64,000 nt of DNA from Candidatus Galacturonatibacter soehngenii (GTDB taxonomy: Bacteria; Bacillota; Clostridia; Lachnospirales; Lachnospiraceae), in the NCBI RefSeq assembly GCF_008830185.1, contig NZ_WAGX01000005.1:124001-188000 (forward strand), written 5' to 3'. How positions within the stretch are numbered: position 1 is the stretch's first letter; each line of letters opens with the position of its first letter. A model generated the notes under the pieces. That model ran no database searches and had not been told where the DNA came from. It saw only the letters and a list, made by a program, of their open reading frames with translations. Shown here in pieces: positions 43,286 to 51,785 of this stretch. A program made the translations under genes and the position numbers.

Positions 43286-44719
43286 TCACCTCAATCCTAA
43301 TCTTGCTTTATTTCCAACAGACAATTTAGGTGTTGTTTCAAACTGCTCTGCAACACCTGTTGTTGCATCAGGACCATCATCATTTTTATTCTTACCTTCT
43401 CTTTGATATTTTGTCATTGCTTTATAATATTCTGGCCACTTGTCTCTCCAGTTTACTGGAAAGTAAATATGTTCCATTACCCATGTGCTGTTTGAAAGAA
43501 TCCTTGCAATCTTATTTTTACTTTGATGAAACCACTTAATCTTGGTCTTATTGCTTTTATATTCTTGCGTTAATATTCTTTCAATGGATCTGGCAAAGCC
43601 ACGTCCTCCATTATTACTCTCTATATCTGCAATATTAACGCGATTTTCATATAGCCTCTTGGCTGTCTCAGGCTCTGTTATTTCCATCGGTGCATTCGTG
43701 TAATAGACATCCAATACATAGGCTTCTTTGTTATAAACACCATAAATAATATTGCAGAGGTAATCGGTACCCTCATCAGCTGTATCACAATAGCTTTTAA
43801 TTGATGTAAAGAGTAAATTTCCATTATCGTCTTTTGGTAGAGAAGTATATGTCTTAAACCTCGAATACAACTTACCTTTTAAATCAATTGGCTCCTGTTG
43901 ATAGTTCGCACTTGCTATATCTTCTCCCATGGCCTTTATCTTCTCCATATAGGACTCATAAGACAATACCTCTGGGCAAAGCATTTGTTTATTCTCTTTA
44001 TCAATGAGTGCTTTCATGCTTATATGGCGTATCTTAATACCTTGTGACTTATAGTAATCAAGTGCCCTTCCTGCTAGATCATCACTTGCCCATCTAGTCA
44101 TAATAATGATAATCTTGCCGCCTTCTTCCAGTCGTGAAAGCATTGTATTCGTGAACCACTCCCAATGCTTCTCCTTAACGGCTTCGTTATTTGCTTCCTC
44201 TGCATTTTTTATCAAATCATCTATAATCATTAAAGAACATCCAAAACCTGTTGCTGTACCTGTTGGTGAGGTGGCCAGATAGTTGTTGTATCCTCCTTCC
44301 AAACTCCATAGGTTCATTGCTCCATCACCACGTTTTATTACTATGCCAGGGAACACATCGGAGTAAACAGGCTTATATTTATCTGCCTTTCCCTCCATAA
44401 TGCTATTACGGACATTCTTTGAGAACATAGTACTTAATGTCTCATTGTAAGAACCCGTCATAATTTTTTGTGTTCTATCTTTTCCTAGAACCCATTCAAC
44501 CAAATTACCTGCTGTTCGGCTCTTACCATGTCTTGGTGGTTCATTTACTACCATTACCTTTTCATCAGATTCAAGGAACTCTTGAAACTCTCTACATAGA
44601 TGAACAAGATATTTTCTATCTGGTTTATAAAAGTCAGGTGCTTTTAGATTGCAATAAAAAAAGAACTCACGTCTTGCGAGTTCACATTTAGCACCTAATT
44701 GTATTAATTTATTATCCAT
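43286..44719 (-). CDS. Terminase large subunit
   Basis: 477 residues from ATG 44719 after AGGTGG. ATPase domain: Walker A-like NEPPRHGKSRTAGN (about residue 70), Walker B LMIIDDLIKN (about 160). The C-terminal RNase H-like nuclease carries acids in SYCDTADEGTDY, IADIESNNGGRGFARSIE and DDGPDATTG. Cuts and pumps DNA into the head through the portal encoded next. Overlaps the small subunit gene by 8 bases. Confidence 0.95.
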   Translation of the reverse strand: MDNKLIQLGAKCELARREFFFYCNLKAPDFYKPDRKYLVHLCREFQEFLESDEKVMVVNEPPRHGKSRTAGNLVEWVLGKDRTQKIMTGSYNETLSTMFSKNVRNSIMEGKADKYKPVYSDVFPGIVIKRGDGAMNLWSLEGGYNNYLATSPTGTATGFGCSLMIIDDLIKNAEEANNEAVKEKHWEWFTNTMLSRLEEGGKIIIIMTRWASDDLAGRALDYYKSQGIKIRHISMKALIDKENKQMLCPEVLSYESYMEKIKAMGEDIASANYQQEPIDLKGKLYSRFKTYTSLPKDDNGNLLFTSIKSYCDTADEGTDYLCNIIYGVYNKEAYVLDVYYTNAPMEITEPETAKRLYENRVNIADIESNNGGRGFARSIERILTQEYKSNKTKIKWFHQSKNKIARILSNSTWVMEHIYFPVNWRDKWPEYYKAMTKYQREGKNKNDDGPDATTGVAEQFETTPKLSVGNKARLGLR

Positions 44720-45290
44720 CCTCTTTACCACCTGCCAATTTCAGCAGCTGCTCTGTTGTCAATTCCTTAAATGGATTATTTATCTCTCCTGATATCTCTA
44801 CATTTTGTTTGTCTCTCCAATCATTTGGCTTTCTATTCTTTAACCAAAATATTTGGGCTGTAGTATCTGGGGCAACATCTTTTGTTTTTCTTTGGATCAG
44901 TACCATTTTCGTTTTTGGAAATTGTTCTCTTACCATCATCAGCTCTGAATCAGTGGCATCTGGATGCTCATATTTATACTTGTTCATAAATTCATCGAGC
45001 TTTTCAAAATACTCTCCTTGCTCCATAGCAACACTCATATACTTATCTTCGTTATACGAATAACCTAGAGCCCTTTTAAGCAAAGCATTCTCTACTTGGA
45101 CATCAACAACTTCTTTGTTTCTTTTAAGGAGTTCAGAAAGTTCATTGTGTTCTCTTAAATATTTGTAAAACGTTGTTTTGCTAATTCCTAAATTCTTTGC
45201 TATTTGTTCATCCGTGAGCCCATTTCTTGCCCACGATTCAATCAATCCGAACTTTGGTTTTACTTTTCTATCATATTGTGAATATGCCAT
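44712..45290 (-). CDS. Terminase small subunit
   Basis: 192 residues from ATG 45290 (the in-frame GTG at 45299 lies in the ribosome site). N-terminal helix-turn-helix GLTDEQIAKNLGISKTTFYK (about residue 25) for pac/cos recognition, a middle oligomerisation helix, and NRKPNDWRDKQNVEISG near the end, the usual small terminase C-terminal signature. Acts with the large subunit gene that it overlaps. Confidence 0.88.
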   Translation of the reverse strand: MAYSQYDRKVKPKFGLIESWARNGLTDEQIAKNLGISKTTFYKYLREHNELSELLKRNKEVVDVQVENALLKRALGYSYNEDKYMSVAMEQGEYFEKLDEFMNKYKYEHPDATDSELMMVREQFPKTKMVLIQRKTKDVAPDTTAQIFWLKNRKPNDWRDKQNVEISGEINNPFKELTTEQLLKLAGGKEDG

Positions 45291-45321
45291 CAGGCTCACT
45301 TCCTTTCGTTTTGGAGTATGA

Positions 45322-45350
45322 AAAAGGAACCATCGTTCTGATGATTCCTT
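45322..45350 (-). terminator. Hairpin between the 58-residue gene and terminase
   Basis: Minus strand AAGGAATCATC-AGAAC-GATGGTTCCTTTTT followed by CATAC. Separates the early region from the packaging genes; may be the late gene antitermination/control point. Confidence 0.65.
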
Positions 45351-45356
45351 AAACTT

Positions 45357-45533
45357 TTATTTCTTTAGCTTTTTTAATCCCGTATTAATTTCTTCTAACT
45401 CATTTTTAACATAATATATATCCCCAGTATTACTCTCTGTTCCGCTAGTATTACTTTCAATTCTTATTAATCTTGAATCAATGCTATCCAAAGATTTAGA
45501 AATGTTTTTTAATAAAGCTATTACCTCATCCAT
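45357..45533 (-). CDS. Small coiled-coil phage protein
   Basis: 58 residues, ATG five bases after the previous stop, with ribosome site GAGGAG inside that gene's end. Reads MDEVIALLKNISKSLDSIDS, then RLIRIESNTSG and YYVKNELEEINTGLKKLKK: a helix with heptads. No function known. Confidence 0.55.
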   Translation of the reverse strand: MDEVIALLKNISKSLDSIDSRLIRIESNTSGTESNTGDIYYVKNELEEINTGLKKLKK

Positions 45534-45538
45534 ATTAT

Positions 45539-45820
45539 TTACTCCTCTTCATCATATGTATCTCGTACTTTACCAAGCGTAACATTTCCATGAACTTTAG
45601 CTCCATCACCGTTGTATATTTCAAAATCATACCCTGGATACTGTGCTTTTAACTTTTCTTTTAAAAATTTAACATTCATATTATTTTTAGTTCTGTTTCC
45701 AGCTTTATAGTTATTAGCTAAAAACAAATCTCCTCTAACATCCTTACCATCTTTAAAAAATTTAACATCAATTCCTTCTTGTTTATAAATAGTTTTTTCG
45801 ATAAAACCCACTCTTGGCAT
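45539..45820 (-). CDS. Small phage protein, unknown
   Basis: 93 residues from ATG 45820 after AGGAGGAGAAAAT; the frame to 45880 has no site. Basic, beta-rich: RVGFIEKTIYKQEGIDVKFF, GDLFLANNYKAGNRTKN, and NGDGAKVHGNVTLGKVRD. Near the late regulator and terminase. Not recognised. Confidence 0.55.
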   Translation of the reverse strand: MPRVGFIEKTIYKQEGIDVKFFKDGKDVRGDLFLANNYKAGNRTKNNMNVKFLKEKLKAQYPGYDFEIYNGDGAKVHGNVTLGKVRDTYDEEE

Positions 45821-45925
45821 ATTTTCTCCTCCTAGTACTTTTACCACAATAATACACCTTAATATATGTTTTATCAACAAAATATTGCATAATTTTTACA
45901 TTTTTTTAAATTAGTCTATACATTT

Positions 45926-45960
45926 AAAAGCACCCTACATCATCATTGTAGAATGCTTTT
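45926..45960 (-). terminator. Terminator after the late regulator gene
   Basis: AAAAGCA-cc-CTACA / TGTAG-aa-TGCTTTT hairpin, about 63 bases past the stop at 46023. Confidence 0.7.
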
Positions 45961-46022
45961 ATTAACTTATCAGAATCCGGAGGAGCTAGCAAGCTATTAA
46001 TTGCTAATACCATAATATCACA

Positions 46023-46478
46023 TTAACTTGTTGCATGTGTTGAATCTTCCATTGACTTTAAAAACTTATCTATTTTTCTGGAAATACTACTTTTGTCATA
46101 ACCTAGCTCTTCACCTATTTTCTCTAGTGACATATTATCAACAAATTTCATCTGTAATATGGATTTTATTTCTAGATCAGTAACTTTTTCTAAAAACAAC
46201 TCAATATCAAGTTTCATATCCTCATATAGCTGCTCATTACCTTTCAAGTCAATTATTAACTGCTGAATTAACTCTTTACGCTTTTCATCCGATTTAACCT
46301 TAGGTCCCGATACTACAAAATGACATTGTGCAAATGGAAATCCAGGCATTGAACCTTTTACTACTCCATGCTCAGATTTTAAAGGATTTTTTTCATAGTA
46401 CTTCAATTTTCTCCTCATACGCTTTATCTGTGATTCTAAATATGTATATTGAGCTAAATACTCCGCTGTAATTTTCAT
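46023..46478 (-). CDS. ArpU/RinA-like late gene regulator with sigma-70 region 4 type HTH
   Basis: 151 residues, ATG after GAAGGAGTG. A C-terminal helix-turn-helix (EIKSILQMKFVDNMSLEKIG, EELGYDKSSISRKIDKFL) resembles sigma region 4 in ArpU/RinA-type proteins, which activate packaging and structural genes in many Gram-positive phages. N-terminal ~90 residues are helical with a Lys/Arg-rich start. Lies just upstream of terminase, the usual position. Confidence 0.75.
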   Translation of the reverse strand: MKITAEYLAQYTYLESQIKRMRRKLKYYEKNPLKSEHGVVKGSMPGFPFAQCHFVVSGPKVKSDEKRKELIQQLIIDLKGNEQLYEDMKLDIELFLEKVTDLEIKSILQMKFVDNMSLEKIGEELGYDKSSISRKIDKFLKSMEDSTHATS

Positions 46479-46494
46479 AATAAATTCACTCCTT

Positions 46495-46560
46495 CTATTC
46501 TTCTCTTATTTCTAGTTTTTTGGTATCACAAGATTCATTTATCATAATTCCCTTTTTCAT
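46495..46560 (-). CDS. Very small possible gene upstream of the late regulator
   Basis: 21 residues, MKKGIMINESCDTKKLEIRE then E and a stop. No strong ribosome site before the first ATG; an internal ATG follows AAAGGG at close spacing. Weak candidate only. Confidence 0.25.
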   Translation of the reverse strand: MKKGIMINESCDTKKLEIREE

Positions 46561-46627
46561 CCAAATTTCGAACTGTCAGGCATGTTCTTATGGGATGTAG
46601 TGAATCACTACCCCCTTACTAAACAAC

Positions 46628-46715
46628 AAAAAAGACCCAAACACGCAAAAAGCGAATAGGATATAGCATTATGCTATGTAATTCTCCTGTTCCTTCGTTT
46701 GTGTTTGAGTCTTGT
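46628..46715 (-). terminator. Long terminator after the membrane protein gene
   Basis: Imperfect long inverted repeat: CCAAACACGC...GCGAATAGGA against TCCTTCGTTTGTGTTTG, with an inner TATAGCATTATGCTATG palindrome; minus strand ends GGTCTTTTTTGTTGTTT. Confidence 0.7.
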
Positions 46716-46750
46716 ATTTCTTCTCAAAGAGTTTTATTCAATTAGAATTC

Positions 46751-47407
46751 TTATTTTATAATCAATTGGGATTCACATTTCTTTTTTTCTATTGAACTGA
46801 TATCTTCCAAATAAATAAATACCTTTTCCCTGTAGTCATCCACATCATACTTCAACACAACTGTTTCTTCTCCCGATTCATTGATTATACTTTTTTCATA
46901 TCCAGTTAGAATTATATATCTTAATTTACAACTTTCATATTCATATCTATATAAAAATCCTGAATACACAACTGGTTTTGTCTTTAAATAAATTTTTAAG
47001 TATGTAAATTCTTCTTCATCATAATCTTTTATTAATTCTAAAGCAACATCTGTAATACATGTTCTTATTTTTAATATTGTACAGACTTTTTCTACAAATT
47101 TAGAGTATTTTATTTTATACCAAAAATAAGGCGTAATAAATGAAATACCTATAAGTGTAGCATTATAAATTATGTTTTTATTATTATCATAACCAATAAT
47201 ATAAATTAAAACTAGATTATATAAATAACTAATAGAAAATATTTTAATAAAAAATGCTTTATTATTTTTAATTGAATGAGACTCTAAAAAATTTATAATA
47301 TATAATGATATCACTCCTGGATAAAAATATACTACATAACTGGCTAGAGTAGAAATAACAATATTTGCTTTTTCTGGTTCAGAAAATAACTTAATTAGTT
47401 CATCCAT
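46751..47407 (-). CDS. Membrane protein of unknown function
   Basis: 218 residues from ATG 47407 (a TTG one codon earlier is also possible). Four hydrophobic helices in the first ~110 residues (VISTLASYVVYFYPGVISLY, FIKIFSISYLYNLVLIYIIG, IYNATLIGISFITPYFWY) then a ~110-residue soluble part with YLKIYLKTKPVVYSGFLYRY and VFIYLEDISSIEKKK. Coupled to a 49-residue hydrophilic gene just upstream; the pair has its own terminator. Similar membrane/small partner pairs occur as phage cargo (exclusion) genes; that role is only a guess. Confidence 0.55.
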   Translation of the reverse strand: MDELIKLFSEPEKANIVISTLASYVVYFYPGVISLYIINFLESHSIKNNKAFFIKIFSISYLYNLVLIYIIGYDNNKNIIYNATLIGISFITPYFWYKIKYSKFVEKVCTILKIRTCITDVALELIKDYDEEEFTYLKIYLKTKPVVYSGFLYRYEYESCKLRYIILTGYEKSIINESGEETVVLKYDVDDYREKVFIYLEDISSIEKKKCESQLIIK

Positions 47408-47410
47408 CAA

Positions 47411-47560
47411 TTATTTTTTCGTGCCTCCATTTTTACCTGGCACCGGACTACTTACTGCTCTATGCTCCGTTGCTGCACTATGATTTGTCTTGCCTCCTTG
47501 AGACTTAGTTACACTACCTGATTGATTACCAGAATTTTGCTTACTGTACTTATTATCCAT
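47411..47560 (-). CDS. Small Ser/Asn/Gly-rich protein paired with the membrane protein
   Basis: 49 residues from ATG 47560 (GAGGAGGGAATTT upstream). Low-complexity and basic: MDNKYSKQNSGNQSGSVTKS, then KTNHSAATEHRAVSSPVPGK. Stops 4 bases before the membrane protein start. Disordered; the same type of short disordered gene is often found before DUF6338-like membrane proteins. Function unknown. Confidence 0.55.
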   Translation of the reverse strand: MDNKYSKQNSGNQSGSVTKSQGGKTNHSAATEHRAVSSPVPGKNGGTKK

Positions 47561-47660
47561 AAATTCCCTCCTCTGTAAATTACGATATACCATATTATAC
47601 CATTAACCAAATATTACTAAAAGAGTTTTCTTACATTTCTACTATTTCCTTCTATTTTAT

Positions 47661-48401
47661 TTAATACAAGTCAATCCCTACGTTTCTTAAAGCTATAGCA
47701 TCTTGTTCATCAGCTCGATACATATCAACTTTACATCTATCCAAGTCAAATACATTACGATCAATAAGACGTTTCCTTGTTTCTTCATCAAGTCCCATGA
47801 AGCGATTTCTTATTTCTTGCCTTTCTTTTTCTATTTGCTCCATTTCCAATCTTCTTTTAACTTCTGGATCCTCAAAATAAAATAAGTCTTGATTGTTATT
47901 CTCTTCAATTTGCTTTTCAATGTCTTGAATATAAAACCTTTCATAATGTTCTTTGAATTCTCTTGCAGCTATATTTTGCTTACCTGTTTCAATTAGATTC
48001 CAAAGACAATCATACCCAACCACGCTTACTGCATATTGCCCTGCTTTATTAAATTTATGCAATGGAAGTTCTCGTTTTATAAATTCTCTCCACGCAAAAG
48101 ACCAGTCATAATCAGGTCTTTTCAAATATGCTTGAATTTCTGAAACTGTAGGAAACCATTTTTCATTTTTAATTGCTTCCAAAATTGCTTTCCTTAACTC
48201 TTCACCTGTAAAGCCATTTAAGCAATCCCAATAAAGAGCTATCTCTTTCTTGTCATTTAAGGCATTTCTTCCCCTAAATGCAATATTAAGTTGTGTTACC
48301 ATATCCAAAAATTCCTCAAAGGTAACTGTCAGTGACCTTGATAATTCCGCATCAGGTTTATTCGATGTATTGTTCAAATTCAAAATTTCCGTATTGTCCA
48401 T
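47661..48401 (-). CDS. Replication protein, probable helicase loader (G39P-like)
   Basis: 246 residues, ATG after AAAGGAGAGAGC. The N-terminal ~110 residues (LTVTFEEFLDMVTQLNIAFR, IALYWDCLNGFTGEELRKAI, EKWFPTVSEIQAYLKRPDYD) match the helical pattern of phage helicase loader/inhibitor proteins (SPP1 G39P type). The C-terminal part is charged and coiled. Overlaps the end of the initiator gene by 44 bases. I see no DnaC-like Walker motif, so it is not an AAA+ loader. Confidence 0.65.
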   Translation of the reverse strand: MDNTEILNLNNTSNKPDAELSRSLTVTFEEFLDMVTQLNIAFRGRNALNDKKEIALYWDCLNGFTGEELRKAILEAIKNEKWFPTVSEIQAYLKRPDYDWSFAWREFIKRELPLHKFNKAGQYAVSVVGYDCLWNLIETGKQNIAAREFKEHYERFYIQDIEKQIEENNNQDLFYFEDPEVKRRLEMEQIEKERQEIRNRFMGLDEETRKRLIDRNVFDLDRCKVDMYRADEQDAIALRNVGIDLY

Positions 48402-49233
48402 TTTTAGCTCTCTCCTTTTCTAACAACTCATTGACAGTTGAATTATAATCATTGCTTTTTTGAGTTGGTGTTTTATTATTACCTTTGCTATTTTCATTCC
48501 CCCGTCTTATCCAATTCCGAATTACCAAATTATGATTTTTATATTTAGCCCCTTTCATTTCGATATATTCATCAAGACGTTTCACATATTCAGTAAAAAT
48601 TTCATTTCCAAAGTCATTTAATAAACTATTCATTTCAGAATCATTAAGAAGGACATGTTCAAATTCTCCGAATTTGTGCTTAGGTTCTTTTTTCTTTTCT
48701 GTTTTACTTTTATTATCCCTTTCATCTTTCCGGTCAGGGAAAGATTTATCATTATTAATCTTATCTATATTATTATAGTTATTATTATCATTAATCTTAT
48801 CTATATTATTATTGTGGTTCATTTTGATACAGGTATCTAGTTCATTTTGACCTAGGTGCTTGGTGCATTTTGACCTAGGTGCTTGGTGCATTTTGATACA
48901 GGTGCTTGGTGCATTTTGACCTAGTTCATTTTGCACTATCGCTGTATCATTTTGACCTACATTGATAATATCTAAATTAGCCACATAACACTTTGATTTA
49001 TAGTGCTTTGTTTTATCTTCATAGATATATTTTAACTCTTCCAGATGTTTAATACTCCGTTTTGTGCTAGAATTATTAACACCTATATAGTCCCCTAGCT
49101 TGGAAGATGATATATAAAAATCTTGACCACTTTTATTGTAGCTTATGATAATACTTAATGTTATTTTTTCGCATAATGTCAGTTTTTTATTATGCAATAC
49201 ACTATATGGAATTGCCAAAAAATTTTTACTCAC
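48358..49233 (-). CDS. Replication initiator with winged helix; contains origin iterons
   Basis: 291 residues from GTG 49233 (AAAGGAAGTG upstream). The N-terminal ~95 residues are a HTH_36 winged helix (NFLAIPYSVLHNKKLTLCEK, YISSSKLGDYIGVNNSSTKR). The middle (residues ~95-160) is encoded by 23-bp DNA repeats and an AT-rich repeat. The C-terminal ~110 residues are charged with KYKNHNLVIRNWIRRGN. The layout (DNA-binding N-terminus, origin inside the gene, next to a loader) is the lambda O/P or SPP1 38/39 plan. Confidence 0.82.
   Translation of the reverse strand: MSKNFLAIPYSVLHNKKLTLCEKITLSIIISYNKSGQDFYISSSKLGDYIGVNNSSTKRSIKHLEELKYIYEDKTKHYKSKCYVANLDIINVGQNDTAIVQNELGQNAPSTCIKMHQAPRSKCTKHLGQNELDTCIKMNHNNNIDKINDNNNYNNIDKINNDKSFPDRKDERDNKSKTEKKKEPKHKFGEFEHVLLNDSEMNSLLNDFGNEIFTEYVKRLDEYIEMKGAKYKNHNLVIRNWIRRGNENSKGNNKTPTQKSNDYNSTVNELLEKERAKNGQYGNFEFEQYIE
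48755..48960. other. Predicted prophage replication origin (iterons plus AT-rich repeats)
   Basis: CATTTTG units begin at 48820, 48843, 48866, 48889 and 48912 (exactly 23 bp apart; full unit CATTTTGACCTAGGTGCTTG-GTG) with further copies at 48927 and 48948. Next to them TTAATCTTATCTATATTATT-AT occurs at 48755 and 48791, 36 bp apart, an AT-only stretch suited to unwinding. Confidence 0.7.
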
Positions 49234-49260
49234 TTTTTCACTTCCTTTTTGTATTATCGA

Positions 49261-49584
49261 CTAGCTTTTCCATGCTTTAAAATCCCTGTTTATATGAAAT
49301 ATTACACCGAAATTTTCATCTGGCATTGAATCAATAATAATAATATTTCTTTTAGCTAAACTCTTTATTGCTTTTTCGCATTCCTGTTGAGTACACTTGA
49401 TATTTTCTGACATGCACTCAATTGGAATAGATAAAAATACACCTTTGACTTTATGTTCAACATGTAGTATGTACAATAAAACACGACAATTAATTTTACT
49501 TAAATTAGCACTATAAATAGCTTGAAGCATGCTTTCATCAATTTTAACATCTGAATCATATTGATTCGAATTCACTATGCTCAT
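49261..49584 (-). CDS. Winged-helix phage protein
   Basis: 107 residues. IDESMLQAIYSANLSKINCR, VLLYILHVEHKVKGVFLSIP and IKCTQQECEKAIKSLAKRNI give a winged-helix pattern like the phage replication protein O N-terminal family. Directly after the 88-residue gene (stop at 49588) and upstream of the initiator. Probably DNA-binding; role unknown, perhaps plasmid-like copy or early gene control. Confidence 0.6.
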   Translation of the reverse strand: MSIVNSNQYDSDVKIDESMLQAIYSANLSKINCRVLLYILHVEHKVKGVFLSIPIECMSENIKCTQQECEKAIKSLAKRNIIIIDSMPDENFGVIFHINRDFKAWKS

Positions 49585-49587
49585 TAT

Positions 49588-49854
49588 CTAATACCCGCCT
49601 TCTTCATCAAAAAGACAACCATCTGTTATTATAATTACTCCATTAACTCTATTAATTAATCCCACATCAAACAATAAGTTGTAGTCTTTTTCAGAAGCTC
49701 TTACCATCCTTCTTACTGCCGTTCCATTTAAAACATATCCTTCATCATCTGCATTTAATACTAATTGACAGAATAACATCTGTGCCCTTACAGGTAGTTC
49801 CAAAAAACTATCTGTACTTGTTGCTATTTTCATCATTTCTTTAAAATCATTCAT
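49588..49854 (-). CDS. Small replication-region protein
   Basis: 88 residues. SFLELPVRAQMLFCQLVLNA, DDEGYVLNGTAVRRMVRASE and VGLINRVNGVIIITDGC resemble the N-terminal winged-helix part of phage replisome organiser proteins (ADDDG/NADDEG motif). It may be a split or stand-alone domain. One transcript with the two genes that follow. Confidence 0.6.
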   Translation of the reverse strand: MNDFKEMMKIATSTDSFLELPVRAQMLFCQLVLNADDEGYVLNGTAVRRMVRASEKDYNLLFDVGLINRVNGVIIITDGCLFDEEGGY

Positions 49855-49920
49855 TTCCTACACCTCTTTCTAAAATTATTTCAATGGGGCTAACAGGTGT
49901 ACCTATTAACCCCATCATGT

Positions 49921-50760
49921 TTAAATATTCCAATCAATTTTAAGTTGATTCAATAACTTCATTTCCTTTGATGTATCCTTGTCCTGATTAGCATCCGGAT
50001 GAAATTTTTTAGACAACACTCTATAGAACTGCTTAAGCATTTCCTTATCTTCCATACCGTGGTTACTCTGATTATTATTAAAGTAACTACCTTCACCACT
50101 GCCTGTAAAATACTTACTGTAGTTACTATAAAAATCCTCTTGATAACTACGGCTTTTTTCTTCATACTCTTTTCGTGCTTCGAAATTAGCCTTTACTTCT
50201 TCCAGCTTTGTTTCATTCATCAGATTGCCAAATACATCATAGATTGAATCATAAATACTCGAATCACATTCATAATTTTTACCAAACTCTATTTTATTTA
50301 GAGCATATCGAGTAGTAATATCCTCGTGTTTCTGGTTCACCTTATACTCTTCCGTTTGCATAAATTCATCTCTTATAGATTCTATTAATGGATTAAGCTT
50401 TTCTTCCACTATATCGTAGATAAGGCCAGCATCCACTCCTAATTTTTTAGCTACTTTATATATACCAATTTCACAACATTCATAGAGTGAAAGCATACCT
50501 GTAGCAAAATCATAATAATTTACAGTACATAATACATATTGCTTTTTCTTAACTTTCCCATCTTCTCTATAGCTTTGATGTATACTAATTTTATATGCCT
50601 TTTTAATAGGTCTTTCAAAGCGTTCCTCACTGAATCTATGGCAATAGTGGCTCAAATCCTGTCCATTAAGTGACATTTTTAATAAATAGGCTTCTAGCTT
50701 CTTTGGATAGCCATACATATTTGGTTTTTTTAATTTTATTTCCTGGACCACACAATACAT
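49921..50760 (-). CDS. Phage protein with C-terminal J-domain
   Basis: 279 residues, ATG after AGGAGAGATAGT. The last ~40 residues (EMLKQFYRVLSKKFHPDANQ) carry the helix and HPD motif of DnaJ J-domains, which activate DnaK. The first ~230 residues are unrecognised, with YCHRFSEERFERPIKKAYK and a long charged helical segment before a Gly/Ser/Asn-rich linker (GSGEGSYFNNNQSNHG). A J-domain on a phage replication-region protein could recruit host DnaK to remodel the initiation complex, the step lambda does through host DnaJ. No substrate evidence here. Confidence 0.7.
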   Translation of the reverse strand: MYCVVQEIKLKKPNMYGYPKKLEAYLLKMSLNGQDLSHYCHRFSEERFERPIKKAYKISIHQSYREDGKVKKKQYVLCTVNYYDFATGMLSLYECCEIGIYKVAKKLGVDAGLIYDIVEEKLNPLIESIRDEFMQTEEYKVNQKHEDITTRYALNKIEFGKNYECDSSIYDSIYDVFGNLMNETKLEEVKANFEARKEYEEKSRSYQEDFYSNYSKYFTGSGEGSYFNNNQSNHGMEDKEMLKQFYRVLSKKFHPDANQDKDTSKEMKLLNQLKIDWNI

Positions 50761-50809
50761 TTACTATCTCTCCTATGTAGTTACTACGTACTAAAACATA
50801 GTAACATGT

Positions 50810-50962
50810 TTAATGATATTGCTTTTTCCTTACTTTTGGCTGGTAGATATCACCACAAAAATACAGATATCCACCACAACTACAGTTATGTTTTTCTAAA
50901 CTATGATAAGTTCCACAGGACAGACATTTTTTAACACTAAAAAGCACGTTAGTTTTTGTCAT
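50810..50962 (-). CDS. Small zinc-ribbon protein
   Basis: 50 residues. Two metal-binding pairs: KKCLSCGTYH (CxxC) and HNCSCGGYLYFCG (CxC...C), with a basic end KVRKKQYH. Overlaps the previous gene by 14 bases. Probably a structural zinc knuckle; function unknown. Confidence 0.6.
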   Translation of the reverse strand: MTKTNVLFSVKKCLSCGTYHSLEKHNCSCGGYLYFCGDIYQPKVRKKQYH

Positions 50963-51146
50963 TTGGATTCACCTGCTTTCTACGCATGCGTTCTATCCGT
51001 TTGCCCTGCATCTTACCAAAATTAAATGCTATTATAGCAACACTAAACATTCCATGTGATGAATATGCTTTTATAATTTTGCTGATAATTGCTGTTTCAT
51101 CATCTGTTGGTGATTCAATAATAAACGCTTTTACAACATCATTCAT
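50949..51146 (-). CDS. Small early phage protein, helical
   Basis: 65 residues; ATG overlaps the previous stop by 8 bases. NDVVKAFIIESPTDDETAII, then AYSSHGMFSVAIIAFNFGKM and a basic GKRIERMRRKQ. Not recognised. Confidence 0.5.
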   Translation of the reverse strand: MNDVVKAFIIESPTDDETAIISKIIKAYSSHGMFSVAIIAFNFGKMQGKRIERMRRKQVNPNDKN

Positions 51147-51699
51147 TTAAGGCACCTGCTTTCTTCAATGCCGCTTTTTTTCTTCTGTCACGCTCAGATC
51201 TGACACCTTGAATATACCCAAACATGAATGGATTCCAATCAAAGAAAAATTCACTTTCACATGTATCAACTCTTCTTAATGCTTCTAGCATTGGGGCTGC
51301 TTCTCCAAAGGCGGCAACACTTTGCCTTTTAAGTATTTTTTGAAATTTTCGTGCTTCTTCTTCCTCTTGTTTACATTTTCTAATCCAATATACCGAATCT
51401 AAAACATTAACCATTTCCAATATATGCTTTTGGCTTTTTAAATTAGAGATGCGCTGTATTACGTCCCCCCTGTGCTCCCTATTCATTTCTAAATAATTTT
51501 CTGCAAAGGACTTGATGAATTCATAATTTTTATTATCGTAATTCAAAACAATCATGTCGTCTTCTTGGTCATAAAACATTGAAAGTGCCTCTATACTATC
51601 ACCATTAAATACTTTTACAATCACTTCTTTTCTTTTATCTGATAAATCATCAATACCGCAGGACATAATTCTTAACTTATCATTTATCATTTGATACAT
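51139..51699 (-). CDS. Early phage protein, unknown function
   Basis: 186 residues from ATG 51699, after GGAGGAAATTT; an in-frame start at 51723 is less good. N-terminal alpha/beta part (YQMINDKLRIMSCGIDDLSD, IVKVFNGDSIEALSMFYDQE) and a long helix with WIRKCKQEEEEARKFQKILK, ending FDWNPFMFGYIQGVRSERD. Several early phage proteins of this size carry such an F-W-N-P-F motif, but I know no function. Hairpin TGGAGTATA / TATACTCCA sits just upstream of its ribosome site. Confidence 0.5.
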   Translation of the reverse strand: MYQMINDKLRIMSCGIDDLSDKRKEVIVKVFNGDSIEALSMFYDQEDDMIVLNYDNKNYEFIKSFAENYLEMNREHRGDVIQRISNLKSQKHILEMVNVLDSVYWIRKCKQEEEEARKFQKILKRQSVAAFGEAAPMLEALRRVDTCESEFFFDWNPFMFGYIQGVRSERDRRKKAALKKAGALNE

Positions 51700-51785
51700 A
51701 AATTTCCTCCATTCCTCTTGCATGGAGTATAAGTTTATGATATTATCAACCTATACTCCAACAAATTGACGTTTACGAGTTACTT

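Noticed and set aside
48820-48955. Short direct repeats considered as a CRISPR array
   Set aside because: The repeats are joined head to tail with no unique spacers, the unit is 23 bp, no cas genes are near, and the run lies inside a replication gene.
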